Source of the DNA: Streptomyces anulatus
GTDB taxonomy: Bacteria; Actinomycetota; Actinomycetes; Streptomycetales; Streptomycetaceae
Direction: 5' to 3'
Assembly: GCF_000721175.1 (NCBI RefSeq)
Contig: NZ_JOEZ01000003.1
Location: 124,001-188,000, forward strand
DNA: 64,000 nucleotides
Shown here: positions 47,206 through 56,472 of the stretch, one piece after another
How positions within the stretch are numbered: the first letter of the stretch is position 1
How the letters are laid out: the number at the start of each line of letters is the position of its first letter
The notes under the pieces: model-generated
Database searches by the model: none
Told to the model about the DNA's origin: nothing
What the model saw: only the letters and a program-made list of their open reading frames with translations
Program-made: the position numbers and the translations under genes

Positions 47206-47544
47206 ATGGGTTTCCCCGAAGATCACCTGATCCCCCTGGTCGACGAAGGACTCGGCAACAGCGCCTACCTCGTCGATCTGGGCGATGGCCGCGCTCTCGC
47301 CGTCGACGCGAGCCGTGACCTGCGCGCCCTGCGCACCGCCGCCGAGCGGCGCGGTCTGACCGTCGCCCATGCGGCAGACACACACCTTCACGCCGACTTC
47401 CTCTCCGGCGCCGTGCAGCTCGGCCACGACCACGGCGCGTCGATCCTGGCTTCCGTGGCCGGAGGGCGCGCCTTCGACCACCAGGGCTTGGCCGACGGGG
47501 ACGAGGTCGACCTCGGCGGGCTGACGGCGGGCGGCCGCTCGTGA
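47206..47544 (+). pseudogene. Truncated persulfide dioxygenase-like gene
   Basis: This 112-residue product starts at ATG 47206 with AAGGA upstream. It contains only the first third of a metallo-beta-lactamase domain (VDEGLGNSAYLVDLGDGRAL and DTHLHADFLSGAV), ending GGLTAGGRS. Homologues at 38.6 and 42.3 kb have about 450 residues. The remaining metal ligands and rhodanese domains are gone, but the stop codon still overlaps the next gene's start (GTGA). This looks like an internal deletion that kept the coupled junction. Confidence 0.8.
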
Positions 47545-48824
47545 AGACCACCCACGTCCCGGCCGCACCGACGCATACCTCCAGCCGTCCGGTACGCCTC
47601 GGCCTGCGCGAGAATCGGCTCCAGTTCACGCTGCTCGTCATCGTCAACATCTGCGTCGGCGGCCTGGTCGGGCTGGAACGCACCACGGTCCCGCTCATCG
47701 GCTCCGAGACGTTCGGTCTGACCAGTGACCTGGCGGTCTTCTCGTTCATCATCGCGTTCGGCCTCACCAAGGCGCTGACCAACCTCGCCGCCGGGGCGCT
47801 GACCGCCCGCTTCCGCCGCAAACAGCTCCTGGTGGCCGGCTGGCTGCTCGGGATCCCCGTCCCCTTCGCGCTCGCCTGGGCGCCGTCCTGGGGCTGGATC
47901 GTCGCGGCCAACGTCCTGCTCGGCCTCAACCAGGGCCTGACCTGGTCGATGACCGTCAACATGAAGATCGACCTCGTCGGCCCCGCACGCCGCGGTCTGG
48001 CCACCGGGCTCAACGAGGCCGCCGGCTACACCGCCGTCGGCGTCACCGCCCTCCTCACCGGCTACCTCGCCACGAGCTACGGCCTGCGCCCTGTCCCCGA
48101 GCTCATCGGCGTCGTCTTCGTCGTCGCCGGACTGGCCCTGGCCCTGGTCGTCCGCGACACCGCCGCCCACGTCGCCCTCGAACTCACCCAGCACGCCAAG
48201 CCGCTGCCCACCGACGAGAACACCGGCCTGAAGGCCACGTTCACCCGCACCTCCTGGCACGATCGCTCTTTGCGCGGCGCCAGCCAAGCGGGCCTGATCA
48301 ACAACCTCAACGACGGCCTCACCTGGGGCGTCTTCCCGCTGCTCTTCACCGACCACGGCCTCGGCCTGGCCGCCGTCGGCCTCATCAAGGGCCTCTACCC
48401 GATCCTGTGGGGCCTCGGGCAGATCCCCACCGGTCACCTCGCCGACCGCATCGGCCGCAAACCCCTCATCGTCTACGGGATGCTCGTCCAGGCCGCCGGG
48501 TTCGTCCTCGCCCTCGCCCTACTGGACCGTCCCCTGCTCGCCGGGATCGTGTCCGCGATCGCGCTCGGCTTCGGCACCGCCATGGTCTACCCGGCCCTCA
48601 TCGCGTCCATCTCCGACCACGCCCACCCGGCCTGGCGGGCCAACGCACTCGGGACGTACCGGTTCTGGCGGGACATCGGCTACGCGGTCGGCGCCCTGGT
48701 CGCCGGCATCCTTGCCGACACTCTCGGCCTCAACGCCACCGTCATCGCCGCCGCCGTCCTCACCGCAGCCTCAGGGCTCCTCGCCGCGCGCTGGATAACC
48801 GAGCACCGGCCCGACACTCCCTGA
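47541..48824 (+). CDS. MFS transporter in the sulfur island
   Basis: This 427-residue protein has twelve membrane segments and the MFS loop motif GHLADRIGRKPLIVYG between helices 8 and 9 (GALTARFRRKQLLVAG in the first half). It starts at a GTG overlapping the truncated dioxygenase stop. Homologues next to ArsR-rhodanese and dioxygenase genes are usually of unknown substrate. Export of a sulfur compound or of another stress metabolite is possible. No sequence damage is seen. Confidence 0.85.
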   Translation: MKTTHVPAAPTHTSSRPVRLGLRENRLQFTLLVIVNICVGGLVGLERTTVPLIGSETFGLTSDLAVFSFIIAFGLTKALTNLAAGALTARFRRKQLLVAGWLLGIPVPFALAWAPSWGWIVAANVLLGLNQGLTWSMTVNMKIDLVGPARRGLATGLNEAAGYTAVGVTALLTGYLATSYGLRPVPELIGVVFVVAGLALALVVRDTAAHVALELTQHAKPLPTDENTGLKATFTRTSWHDRSLRGASQAGLINNLNDGLTWGVFPLLFTDHGLGLAAVGLIKGLYPILWGLGQIPTGHLADRIGRKPLIVYGMLVQAAGFVLALALLDRPLLAGIVSAIALGFGTAMVYPALIASISDHAHPAWRANALGTYRFWRDIGYAVGALVAGILADTLGLNATVIAAAVLTAASGLLAARWITEHRPDTP

Positions 48825-48869
48825 ACCACCACTTGCGCGCCCCAGGGGTCCGGCAAGGGAAGCCAGGAC

Positions 48870-49090
48870 GACACGGACCGGACCTTCTCGGCGGTGACGC
48901 GGGGGTGGTCGGCGCTGAGCAGGGTGGTGTCCTCGACGTCGGACGTCAGGATCGTGACGCGGCCCGGCTGGGCCAGGGCGGTGGTGCGGAGCATGGCGTA
49001 CTTGTGGCCGTGCAGCCCGGTCGCGCGCAGCAGACCGGCGGCGGACTGGGCGAGGCCCCGCCCGACCCCGTCGCGGAGCATCACGCGGCG
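48870..49090 (-). pseudogene. C-terminal fragment of a PIN-domain-like protein, copy 2
   Basis: The minus-strand frame reads GLAQSAAGLLRATGLHGHKY, then ALAQPGRVTILTSDVEDTTL and SADHPRVTAEKV. It parallels the fragment at 45.8-46.0 kb, with about 30 nearly identical residues. Its natural stop is lost and the frame runs on over the end of the MFS gene. Confidence 0.55.
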
Positions 49091-49159
49091 GGCTTCCTCT
49101 GTCACCTCGCTGAAGCACGGCACCGGGGCGTAGAGCCCGAAGGGCGCGGCACCGCGCAG

Positions 49160-49334
49160 GGTTGGCGTCGGCCGACTGCTCTCGCTCGCCGTGCACGGCT
49201 GGCCGCAGTGGTTCCAGATCGCGCTGGCGGTGATCGAGCTCGGCCTGCCGCCGGTCTTCTTCTGGCTGGCCAACGCAGAGGAACGGGCCCCGCGAGGCGA
49301 CTGGCCCACACGGGCGTGGAACGCGAGGAACTGA
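49160..49334 (+). pseudogene. Fragment of a membrane protein, possibly from a conjugative element
   Basis: A plus-strand frame reads GRLLSLAVHGWPQWFQIALA, then VIELGLPPVFFWLANAEERA and stops. It contains one clear membrane helix. The family was not recognised; plasmid spread-type membrane proteins look similar. The remaining DNA to 49,650 shows nothing definite. Confidence 0.35.
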
Positions 49335-49650
49335 CCGTGCTGACCGCCCCGGCCGGAGTGGCGCGGCCTTCAGGCCGGGCACGTGCAACGGCGGCGACTG
49401 CAGCAGCAGTGGTGTGCTGACCCGGATCGCGGGCGCTGCTCAAGAACCGCATCGGCACCCCCGACTCCTTCCCCGCTGGCTGACCAACAGACCGGGGGTG
49501 GGACGGGCGCATGGACCCAGGACATCCCCTTGAGGAGGGGTAGCTGCAAAGCCGCCTGTCGCTCTGAACGGCATCAGGCCGTGGAACACTGCCCCCACCC
49601 GCCCACGGACCGCGGCCCTTCACCGGCACGGACGTGGCCCCGCACGGTGC

Positions 49651-50670
49651 TCAGTTCTCGGGCGGTGGCGCCGTGCTCTTGCGTACGACCAGGCTCGTCG
49701 CCAGCTCCAGCCGCGTGGACACCGGTTCCTGGGCCCGCAGTCGCATCAGCATCTGCGCGGCCTCCTCCGCCATCTGGTGCAGCGGCTGGTGGACCGTGGT
49801 CAGGGCCGGGCTGGACCAACGGGCGATGGACACGTCGTCGTAGCCGACCACCGAGAGGTCGTGGGGGACGCGCAGGCCCTGCACCCGGGCGGCTTCCAGT
49901 ACGCCGAGTGCCTGGAGGTCGCTGCCCGCGAAGATCGCGGTGGGCCGCTGGGGGTGCGACAGCATCTCAGCGGCGCGGTCGTATCCGCCCTCCACGTGGA
50001 AGTCGCCGAACAGGATGAGGTCGGGGTCCACCTCCAGCCCTGCCATGGTCATCGCCGACCGGTAGCCGTCGAGCCGGGCGCGGGAGCAGAGCATGTCCTC
50101 GGGGCCGGTGATGACTCCGATGCGCCGGTGCCCGTACTCGATGAGATGGCGGGTGGCGGCCAGTCCGCCATTCCAGTTGGCGGAGCCGACCGAGGGCACG
50201 TCGGGGTCGGGGTCGCCCGCCGGGTCGATGATGACGAACGGGATCGAACGTGCCCTGAGCTGCTGTTTCACTTCGCTGGGCAGGGTGGAGAAGACCAGGA
50301 CGACACCGAGCGGTCGCCGCTGGAGCATTGCCTCCATCCAGTCGGGTCCGGGCGAGTGACGGGTTCCGCTTTCGGTGAGGACGACCCCGGCGCCGTGGGC
50401 CTTGGCGACGTTCTCCACTCCCCGGATCAGCTCCATCGCCCAGATGCTCTCCAGCTCGTGGAACACGATCTCGATGAGCGGCGCCTCGCTGGCCGACCGG
50501 GTGGTGCGTCGGTACGCATGGGCCTCCAGAAGACGTTCCACTTTGACCCTCGTGGGGGTCGCCACGTCCTGCCGTCCGTTGAGGACCTTCGAAACTGTCG
50601 AAATGGAGACGCCGGCCCGCTCGGCCACTTGAGCCAGGGTGATGCGGCCCGTTTTCTCGTCATCGCGCAT
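49651..50670 (-). CDS. bxlR: LacI-family repressor of xylan/xylo-oligosaccharide genes (BxlR-like)
   Basis: This protein of about 339 residues starts at ATG 50670 (ATG 50682 also possible; neither has a good ribosome site). The N-terminal helix-turn-helix reads TLAQVAERAGVSISTVSKVL, with hinge sequence VATPTRVKVERLLEAHAYRR. A periplasmic-binding-like effector domain follows (residues 65-325). The gene diverges from the sugar-binding lipoprotein bxlE across 150 bases containing two CGAAA/TTTCG palindromes. Orientation and operon content match the bxlR-bxlEFGA locus of other Streptomyces. Confidence 0.85.
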   Translation of the reverse strand: MRDDEKTGRITLAQVAERAGVSISTVSKVLNGRQDVATPTRVKVERLLEAHAYRRTTRSASEAPLIEIVFHELESIWAMELIRGVENVAKAHGAGVVLTESGTRHSPGPDWMEAMLQRRPLGVVLVFSTLPSEVKQQLRARSIPFVIIDPAGDPDPDVPSVGSANWNGGLAATRHLIEYGHRRIGVITGPEDMLCSRARLDGYRSAMTMAGLEVDPDLILFGDFHVEGGYDRAAEMLSHPQRPTAIFAGSDLQALGVLEAARVQGLRVPHDLSVVGYDDVSIARWSSPALTTVHQPLHQMAEEAAQMLMRLRAQEPVSTRLELATSLVVRKSTAPPPEN

Positions 50671-50782
50671 GGCGAGGAGCATAAAGCACGGGACGACTGC
50701 CGCCCATGCGTAACGCTTTGGTAACACCTCGATCGAGGGTTGACCCCCCAGGTGAGGAGTCCTAGCGTCCCCACTCAGGAAG

Positions 50783-50813
50783 TTTCGGTAACTGCTCCGA
50801 AAAAGTTTCGAAA
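50783..50813 (+). promoter_or_regulatory. Paired LacI-family operators of the bxl operon
   Basis: TTTCGG (50783-50788) pairs with CCGAAA (50797-50802), and CGAAAAAGTTTCG (50798-50810) forms a second palindrome ending in TTTCGAAA. They sit 5-40 bases before the bxlE start. The same CGAAA/TTTCG arms occur upstream of xlnA and the GH62 gene. Confidence 0.78.
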
Positions 50814-50822
50814 GGTGTGCCG

Positions 50823-52124
50823 ATGAAGCAACGCGCACGGCTCTCGCGGACCCTGGTCGTCGGTGGTGCCGCGCTGGCCCTGGTGCTGTCCCTGTCCGGA
50901 TGCGGAGGAGACTCCGATGCGGCCGGCGACGACACCATCCACGTCCTGGTCTACGGGGACGCGGCGAACAAGGTGGAGAAGGAGATCGTCGCCACCTTCA
51001 ACAAGACGTCGAAGGTGAAGGCCGTCCTGGATACGATCCCGGGCGCCGACTACCAGGCCAAGCTGCAGACGATCATCAACAGCAAGCAGGCTCCGGACGT
51101 CTTCTTCAACTGGGGCGGCGGCAGCATCAAGCCGTTCGTCGACGCCGGCCTCCTGCTCCCGCTGGACCCCTTCATCGCCAAGGACCCCGACCTCAAGGCG
51201 AAGTTCCTGCCGTCCGTGTTCAACAGCGCGGTGGTCGACGGCACGTCCTACGGGGTCCCCATGCGCGGCACGCAGCCCGTCCTGCTGTTCAACAACGGCA
51301 AGGTCCTCAAGAAGGCGGGCGTCGAACCCCCGAAGACCTGGGACGACCTGCTGGCGGCGGTCGAGGCGCTGAAGGCCGACGGCGTCACCCCGATCGCGCT
51401 GGGCGGCGGCGACCGGTGGCCGACGCTGATGTGGTTCGAGTACCTGTACGACCGTATCGCCGGCCCGGAGCTCTTCCAAAAGGCCCTCGACGGCGACCAG
51501 GACGCCTGGGCGAGCCCGGACAGCCGGAAGGCGCTGAGCAGCATCAGGGAACTGGTGGACGCCGGGGCCTTCGGCACCAACTTCGACTCGGTGAAGTTCA
51601 CCGACCAGGGTTCCCCCACGCTCCTGGCGACCGGCAGGGCCGGCTTCGAGTTGATGGGCTCGTGGGAGTACTCGACGCAGCAGGACGCGCACCCCGAGTT
51701 CGCGAAGAGCGACCTCGGATACAGCACCTTCCCCTCCGTCGAAGGCGGCAAGGGCGACCAGGCGAACGTCGTCGGCAACACCAACAACTACTACTCCGTG
51801 CTGAAGAAGACGAAGCACCCGCAGGCCGCCGCCGAGTTCCTGAAGCTCATGTACTCGGACCAGTTCGTCAAGGCGCAGCTCGCCATCGGCAACCTGCCGA
51901 CCACGACGAACACCGAAGGCTTCCTGGACGCCGCGGCCAGCCCCGAGTTCGCGAAGTTCCAGTACGACATGGTCAAGGCGGCCCCGGCGTTCCAGCTCTC
52001 CTGGGACCAGGCGTACCCGCAGTCGGCGGCCACCGCGATGTACCAGTCCCTCCAGCAGTTCTTCAACGGCTCGATGGACGAGGACGCCTTCATCAAGGCC
52101 ATGCAGGCGCTGCCGACCTCGTGA
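50823..52124 (+). CDS. bxlE: Xylo-oligosaccharide-binding lipoprotein of an ABC importer (BxlE-like)
   Basis: This protein of about 433 residues starts at ATG 50823, with GAAAGG about 8 bases upstream; a GTG at 50817 is the alternative. A signal peptide ends in the lipobox LSLSGCGGD. The body is a family 1 extracellular solute-binding fold (TWDDLLAAVEALKADGVTPI; later GGDRWPTLMWFEYLYDR). It binds short xylan oligomers outside the membrane and passes them to BxlFG. No MsiK-type ATPase is encoded here, as is normal for Streptomyces carbohydrate importers that share one ATPase. Confidence 0.9.
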   Translation: MKQRARLSRTLVVGGAALALVLSLSGCGGDSDAAGDDTIHVLVYGDAANKVEKEIVATFNKTSKVKAVLDTIPGADYQAKLQTIINSKQAPDVFFNWGGGSIKPFVDAGLLLPLDPFIAKDPDLKAKFLPSVFNSAVVDGTSYGVPMRGTQPVLLFNNGKVLKKAGVEPPKTWDDLLAAVEALKADGVTPIALGGGDRWPTLMWFEYLYDRIAGPELFQKALDGDQDAWASPDSRKALSSIRELVDAGAFGTNFDSVKFTDQGSPTLLATGRAGFELMGSWEYSTQQDAHPEFAKSDLGYSTFPSVEGGKGDQANVVGNTNNYYSVLKKTKHPQAAAEFLKLMYSDQFVKAQLAIGNLPTTTNTEGFLDAAASPEFAKFQYDMVKAAPAFQLSWDQAYPQSAATAMYQSLQQFFNGSMDEDAFIKAMQALPTS

Positions 52125-52156
52125 GCCCACTGAGATCCGGACCCGGAACACATGAC

Positions 52157-53092
52157 ATGACCCGAACCGCCACCCCCTCCGCAGACGGTGAGACGGTCGA
52201 GAAACCCGGCTCGTCCGGCATCGGAGCGGGCCGCCCGGGATTCCTCTGGGCGGCCCCCGCCGCCGTCTTCTTCGGCCTCTTCGCCATCGTCCCGCTCATC
52301 ATGGTCGCCGTACTCTCCTTCGCCAGCTGGGACGGCCTGAGCGACCCGGAATTCGCGGGCCTCGACAACTGGAGAAGGCTCCTCGACGACCCCGTCATGA
52401 TCAAGAGCCTCTGGCTGAGCGTCCTGCTCACCGTGCTCGGGGTCGCCGTCCAGACTCCGCTGAGCATCCTGCTCGGGGTCTGGGCGGCGGGGCACCAGCG
52501 CAACCGGGCCGTTCTGTCCGCCATCTACTTCGTCCCGATGCTGCTGTCCGTCGCGGCCGTGTCCGTGCTGTGGCGCGCCGTCCTCGACCCCAACCTCGGC
52601 GTCCCCGCGCAGGCCACATGGCTCTTCGGCGACGGCAACCTGTTCGGGACGCAGGCCACCGCGATCGGCGTCCTGGTCTTCGTCAGCACCTGGCAGTTCA
52701 CCCCACTGCACACGCTGATCTACCAGGGCGCGGCGCGCGCGGTGCCGCAGGTCCTCTACCAGGCGGCGCAGGTGGACGGCGCGGGCACGGTGCGGCAGTT
52801 CTTCCACATCACGCTGCCGCAGCTGCGCAACTCGATCATCACCTCGATGATCCTGATGGTGGTCGGCGGACTCACGACCTTCGACACCGTGCTCATCCTG
52901 ACCCAGGGCGGACCGGGAAGCGACACCACCATCAGCGCGTACTACATGTACCAGAAGGCGTTCAAGAGCTTCGACTACGGAGCGGCTTCCACCATCGCCC
53001 TCCTCCTGGTCCTCGTCTCCACGGTCATCTCGCTGATCGTGGTGCGGCTCTCGGGCTACGACAGGATGCGCAGCACCATGGAGGGACTGTGA
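52157..53092 (+). CDS. bxlF: Sugar ABC permease (BxlF-like)
   Basis: This 311-residue MalF-type permease has six membrane helices and the EAA motif in ALYQAAQVDGAGTVRQFFHI-like sequence (VLYQAAQVDGAGTVRQFFH). It starts at ATG 52157; an earlier ATG at 52152 stops after two codons. It forms the channel with BxlG and overlaps that gene by four bases. Confidence 0.92.
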   Translation: MTRTATPSADGETVEKPGSSGIGAGRPGFLWAAPAAVFFGLFAIVPLIMVAVLSFASWDGLSDPEFAGLDNWRRLLDDPVMIKSLWLSVLLTVLGVAVQTPLSILLGVWAAGHQRNRAVLSAIYFVPMLLSVAAVSVLWRAVLDPNLGVPAQATWLFGDGNLFGTQATAIGVLVFVSTWQFTPLHTLIYQGAARAVPQVLYQAAQVDGAGTVRQFFHITLPQLRNSIITSMILMVVGGLTTFDTVLILTQGGPGSDTTISAYYMYQKAFKSFDYGAASTIALLLVLVSTVISLIVVRLSGYDRMRSTMEGL

Positions 53093-53910
53093 GGAAGAGC
53101 CGTCCCAACTACTTCGCCGGTTTCGGCTCCCTGGTCTGGCTCCTCGTGGTGGGGCTGCCGCTGTACGTGATGCTCGTCGCCACGTTCCAGTCACGCCCCG
53201 ACTACGCGGCGAACGGCCCGCTGTCCTTCCCCGAGCACTTCACGCTCGACAACTACATCGACGACCTCAACAGCGGCTTCGCGCAGTACTTCCTCAACAC
53301 CGTCATCGTCACCGTGTCCGTGGTGGGCATCGTCGTACTCCTCGTCCCGCCGCTGGCGTACACCATCGTCAGGAGCCGGGGTCGCGCCACCACCACGGTC
53401 TTCCGGCTGTTCCTCCTGGGCCTGGCGATCCCCTCGCAGGCGGTCATCGTCCCGATGTTCTTCGTCATCAGCGAGGCCGGTCTCTACGACAACCTCATCG
53501 GCGTCATCCTGCCGACGGCGGCCTTCGCCATGCCGGTGTGCGCCCTGATCCTGACGGGTGTGATGCGGGACATCACCCCCGATCTGTACGAGGCGATGAC
53601 GATGGACGGCGCCTCGTCCCGACGGGTCTTCTTCCAACTGGTGCTGCCGTTGTCCAGGAGCGGGGTCTCGACGATCGTCGTCTTCTCCGCGCTCCAGGCG
53701 TGGAACGGCTTCCTCTTCCCCCTCGTCCTGACCCAGTCGGCGGAGACCAAGGTGATCACCCTGGGGCTCTACGACTTCCAGACGGAACACGGAGTCAACA
53801 CCCCCGGCCTGCTCGCCGCGGTCGTCCTGTCCATGTTCCCCATCCTGATCGTCTATCTGTTCGCTCGTCGCGCCCTGGTACAGGGGTTGATGGGAGTGGG
53901 AGGAAAGTGA
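53089..53910 (+). CDS. bxlG: Sugar ABC permease (BxlG-like)
   Basis: This 273-residue MalG-type permease has six membrane helices and the EAA loop DLYEAMTMDGASSRRVFFQL. It starts at a GTG overlapping the bxlF stop and is itself overlapped by the start of the GH3 gene. It completes the importer. Confidence 0.93.
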   Translation: MRKSRPNYFAGFGSLVWLLVVGLPLYVMLVATFQSRPDYAANGPLSFPEHFTLDNYIDDLNSGFAQYFLNTVIVTVSVVGIVVLLVPPLAYTIVRSRGRATTTVFRLFLLGLAIPSQAVIVPMFFVISEAGLYDNLIGVILPTAAFAMPVCALILTGVMRDITPDLYEAMTMDGASSRRVFFQLVLPLSRSGVSTIVVFSALQAWNGFLFPLVLTQSAETKVITLGLYDFQTEHGVNTPGLLAAVVLSMFPILIVYLFARRALVQGLMGVGGK

Positions 53911-55912
53911 CCGCCGACATCGGCAACACCGGCGTTCAGACACCAGCCGAGGCCACCGACTCCCGGGCACCGGTGCCCTGCGCCACGGAACACCGCACCG
54001 GGCCCTGGCGCGATCCCACCCTCGATCCCGAGGCCAGGGCCGACGCCCTGATCGCCGCCATGACCCTCCAGGAAAAGGTCTCCCAGCTCTTCGGCGTCTG
54101 GGTGGGCGCGTCCGACGAGGGCGCCGAAGTCGCACCGTTCCAGCACGACATGGAGGAGGCCGTCGCCCTCGACGACCTTCTTCCGCACGGCCTCGGCCAG
54201 CTGACCCGCCCGTTCGGAACGGCCCCGGTCGATCCGGCCGTGGGCGCCCTCTCGCTGGCGCGCACCCAGGAGCGCATCGCCGGGGCGAACCGATTCGGCA
54301 TACCGGCGCTCGCCCATGAGGAATGCCTCGCGGGCTTCGCCACCTGGGGCGCGACCGCCTACCCGGTGCCGCTGTCCTGGGGCGCCACCTTCCATCCGGA
54401 GCTGGTCCGCGAGATGGCCGCCGCGATCGGCCGCGACATGCGCTCCGTCGGCGTGCACCAGGGGCTCGCCCCCGTCCTCGACGTCGTACGCGACGCACGC
54501 TGGGGCCGTGTCGAAGAGACGATCGGCGAGGACCCGTACCTGGTGGGAACGGTCGCCACCGCCTATGTGCGGGGACTGGAGTCGGCCGGGGTCGTCGCCA
54601 CGCTCAAGCACTTCGCCGGTTACTCCGCCTCACGGGCGGGCCGCAACCTCGCCCCCGTCGGCATGGGCGCGCGGGAGCGGGCCGACATCATCCTGCCCCC
54701 GTTCGAGATGGCCGTACGCGAAAGCGGCGTACGGTCCGTCATGCACGCCTACACGGACACCGACGGAATCCCCTCCGCGGCCGACGGTTCGCTGCTGACC
54801 GGCCTGCTCCGCGACACCTGGGGCTTCGACGGGACCGTTGTCGCGGACTACTTCGGCATCGCGTTCCTGAAGACGCTGCACGGCGTGGCGGGGAACTTCG
54901 GGGAAGCGGCCGGCGCCGCACTCGGCGCGGGTGTGGACGTGGAACTGCCGACCGTCAAGACCTTCGGCGGCCCGCTGGCCGACGCGATCGCCGAGGGCCT
55001 CGTACCTGAGGCGCTGGTGGACCGTGCGGTACGCCGAGTGCTGGTCCAGAAAGCTCAGTTGGGAATTCTGGACGCGGACTGGAGTCCGGTGCCGCCGGTG
55101 CTCGCCGGAGCCGTGGGTACGGGCGGCTCCGTGGGTGGGAACTCGGAGGTGCTGCGCGGGACCGTCCGTCTCGACACCGACGAGAACCGCGCGCTCGCCC
55201 GCCGCGTCGCCGAGCAGGCCGTCGTGCTCCTGCGCAACGACGGCACCCTGCCCCTGGCGGCGGACGCGGCCGCCGGAGCCCCCGCCCGTATCGCAGTCAT
55301 CGGGCCCAACGCCGACACCCCGACGGCCGTCCTCGGCTGCTACGCCTTTCCCGTCCACGTGGGGGGCCAGCACCCCGGGACCCCGCTCGGCATCGAACTG
55401 CCCACTCTGCGCGAGGCGTGTGCGGCGGAGTTCCCCGAGAGCGAGATCGTCTCCGCACAGGGTGCGGACATCGACGGCCCGGACACCGGTGGCTTCGGCG
55501 AGGCCGTCGAACTGGCCAGGAGCGCCGACCTCGTGATCGTCGTACTCGGCGACCGGGCCGGTCTCTTCGGGCGCGGGACGAGCGGGGAGGGCTGCGACGC
55601 GGAGAACCTCACGACCCGGTCGCCTCCGTGGTCCAGCCGGTGCAGCGCCTTATCGGGTACGTACGCCTCGGCCTGGATGCCGGACGGGCGGCCAGGGTGC
55701 GGATGACGGTCCCGGCGGACCTCGCGTCCTTCACGGGCCGCGACGGCCACCGGATCGTCGAGCCGGGCGATCTCGAACTGCGGCTGAGCGCGTCGAGCAC
55801 CGACGCGCGCCTCACGGCCCGGGTCACGTTGACCGGGCCGGTACGAACGGTCGACCACACCCGTCGGCTGCACATGAGCACCGCGACGGAGATCCTCATG
55901 GAAGCGCCGTAG
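53907..55912 (+). pseudogene. bxlA: GH3 beta-xylosidase (BxlA-like) inactivated by internal deletion and frameshift
   Basis: The GTG at 53907 begins a GH3 enzyme: N-terminal barrel (TLQEKVSQLFGVWVGASDEG, LKHFAGYSASRAGRN) with the nucleophile Asp in GTVVADYFGI, then the second alpha/beta domain up to GRGTSGEGCDAE. At about 55,612 the sequence jumps, in another frame, to DPVASVVQPVQRLIGYVRLG and the fibronectin III-like tail ending TATEILMEAP at 55912. About 180 residues containing the rest of the second domain are missing. Read directly, the first frame stops at 55706 with an unrelated tail. The cell would then depend on another beta-xylosidase for imported xylo-oligosaccharides. Confidence 0.88.
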
Positions 55913-55933
55913 TCCGGCGCACCCCGACCGGAA

Positions 55934-55969
55934 GGACCTTCGCGGGTGTCGTCCCATCCGTGAAGGTCC
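55934..55969 (+). terminator. Hairpin after the bxl operon
   Basis: GGACCTTC (55934-55941) pairs with GAAGGTCC (55962-55969) across a 20-base loop, 21 bases after the GH3 tail stop. Confidence 0.55.
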
Positions 55970-56256
55970 CTCCGTCGTTCCTGCCGGACGCTCCGCCCGG
56001 GATGCGGAGCAGGCGCTGATGGCGGGCTGCCCTTGTGGCAGTCCGTCAGGGCGGTGAAGCCGAAGCCCGTCGTCCCGCCGATGGCGAGTCCGCGGGAGCA
56101 GACGAGGGCGCAGGCGGTGACGTTGATCCGCCTGCTCAGCCGGCTGAGGCGTTCTGTGTCGCCTCGCGTGCTTCGGTGAGGGCTCGCTGCCTGAGGTTGC
56201 CGCCGAACAACTGGACAGTGGTGGCGGCATCGGGGACCTGGCCCCGGCAGCGGACG

Positions 56257-56298
56257 GACGGGTACGGGCAGGGACGGCCGTCCCTGCCCGTACCCGTC
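56257..56298. repeat. Perfect 42-bp palindrome without a loop
   Basis: The left arm starts GACGGGTACGGGCAGGG at 56257 and is matched base for base by its complement ending CCCTGCCCGTACCCGTC at 56298. It lies between the bxl operon and the convergent hydrolase gene. It can act as a bidirectional terminator or be a mobile-element relic. The rest of 55,970-56,472 shows no gene. Confidence 0.85.
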
Positions 56299-56472
56299 GC
56301 CCTGCGAAGTGCTCGGCCCGCTGCCGCGTGCTTCGCAGGGACACCTCGGGTCGGCATCCTCACCTGGACCTTGCGTCCGAGGGGGCCGACGTCACGAGCC
56401 TCGAACTGACCGGCTGTGTCCCCCGCTCGGGGTGAGCCCACCCCTCTTCGAAGGGCGGTGGAGCCGACCGGG

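Noticed and set aside
50900..53092. A 730-codon Arg/Gly-rich frame whose second half is the BxlF permease.
   Set aside because: The first half is a frame shadow of the sugar-binding lipoprotein; the permease has its own start at 52157.
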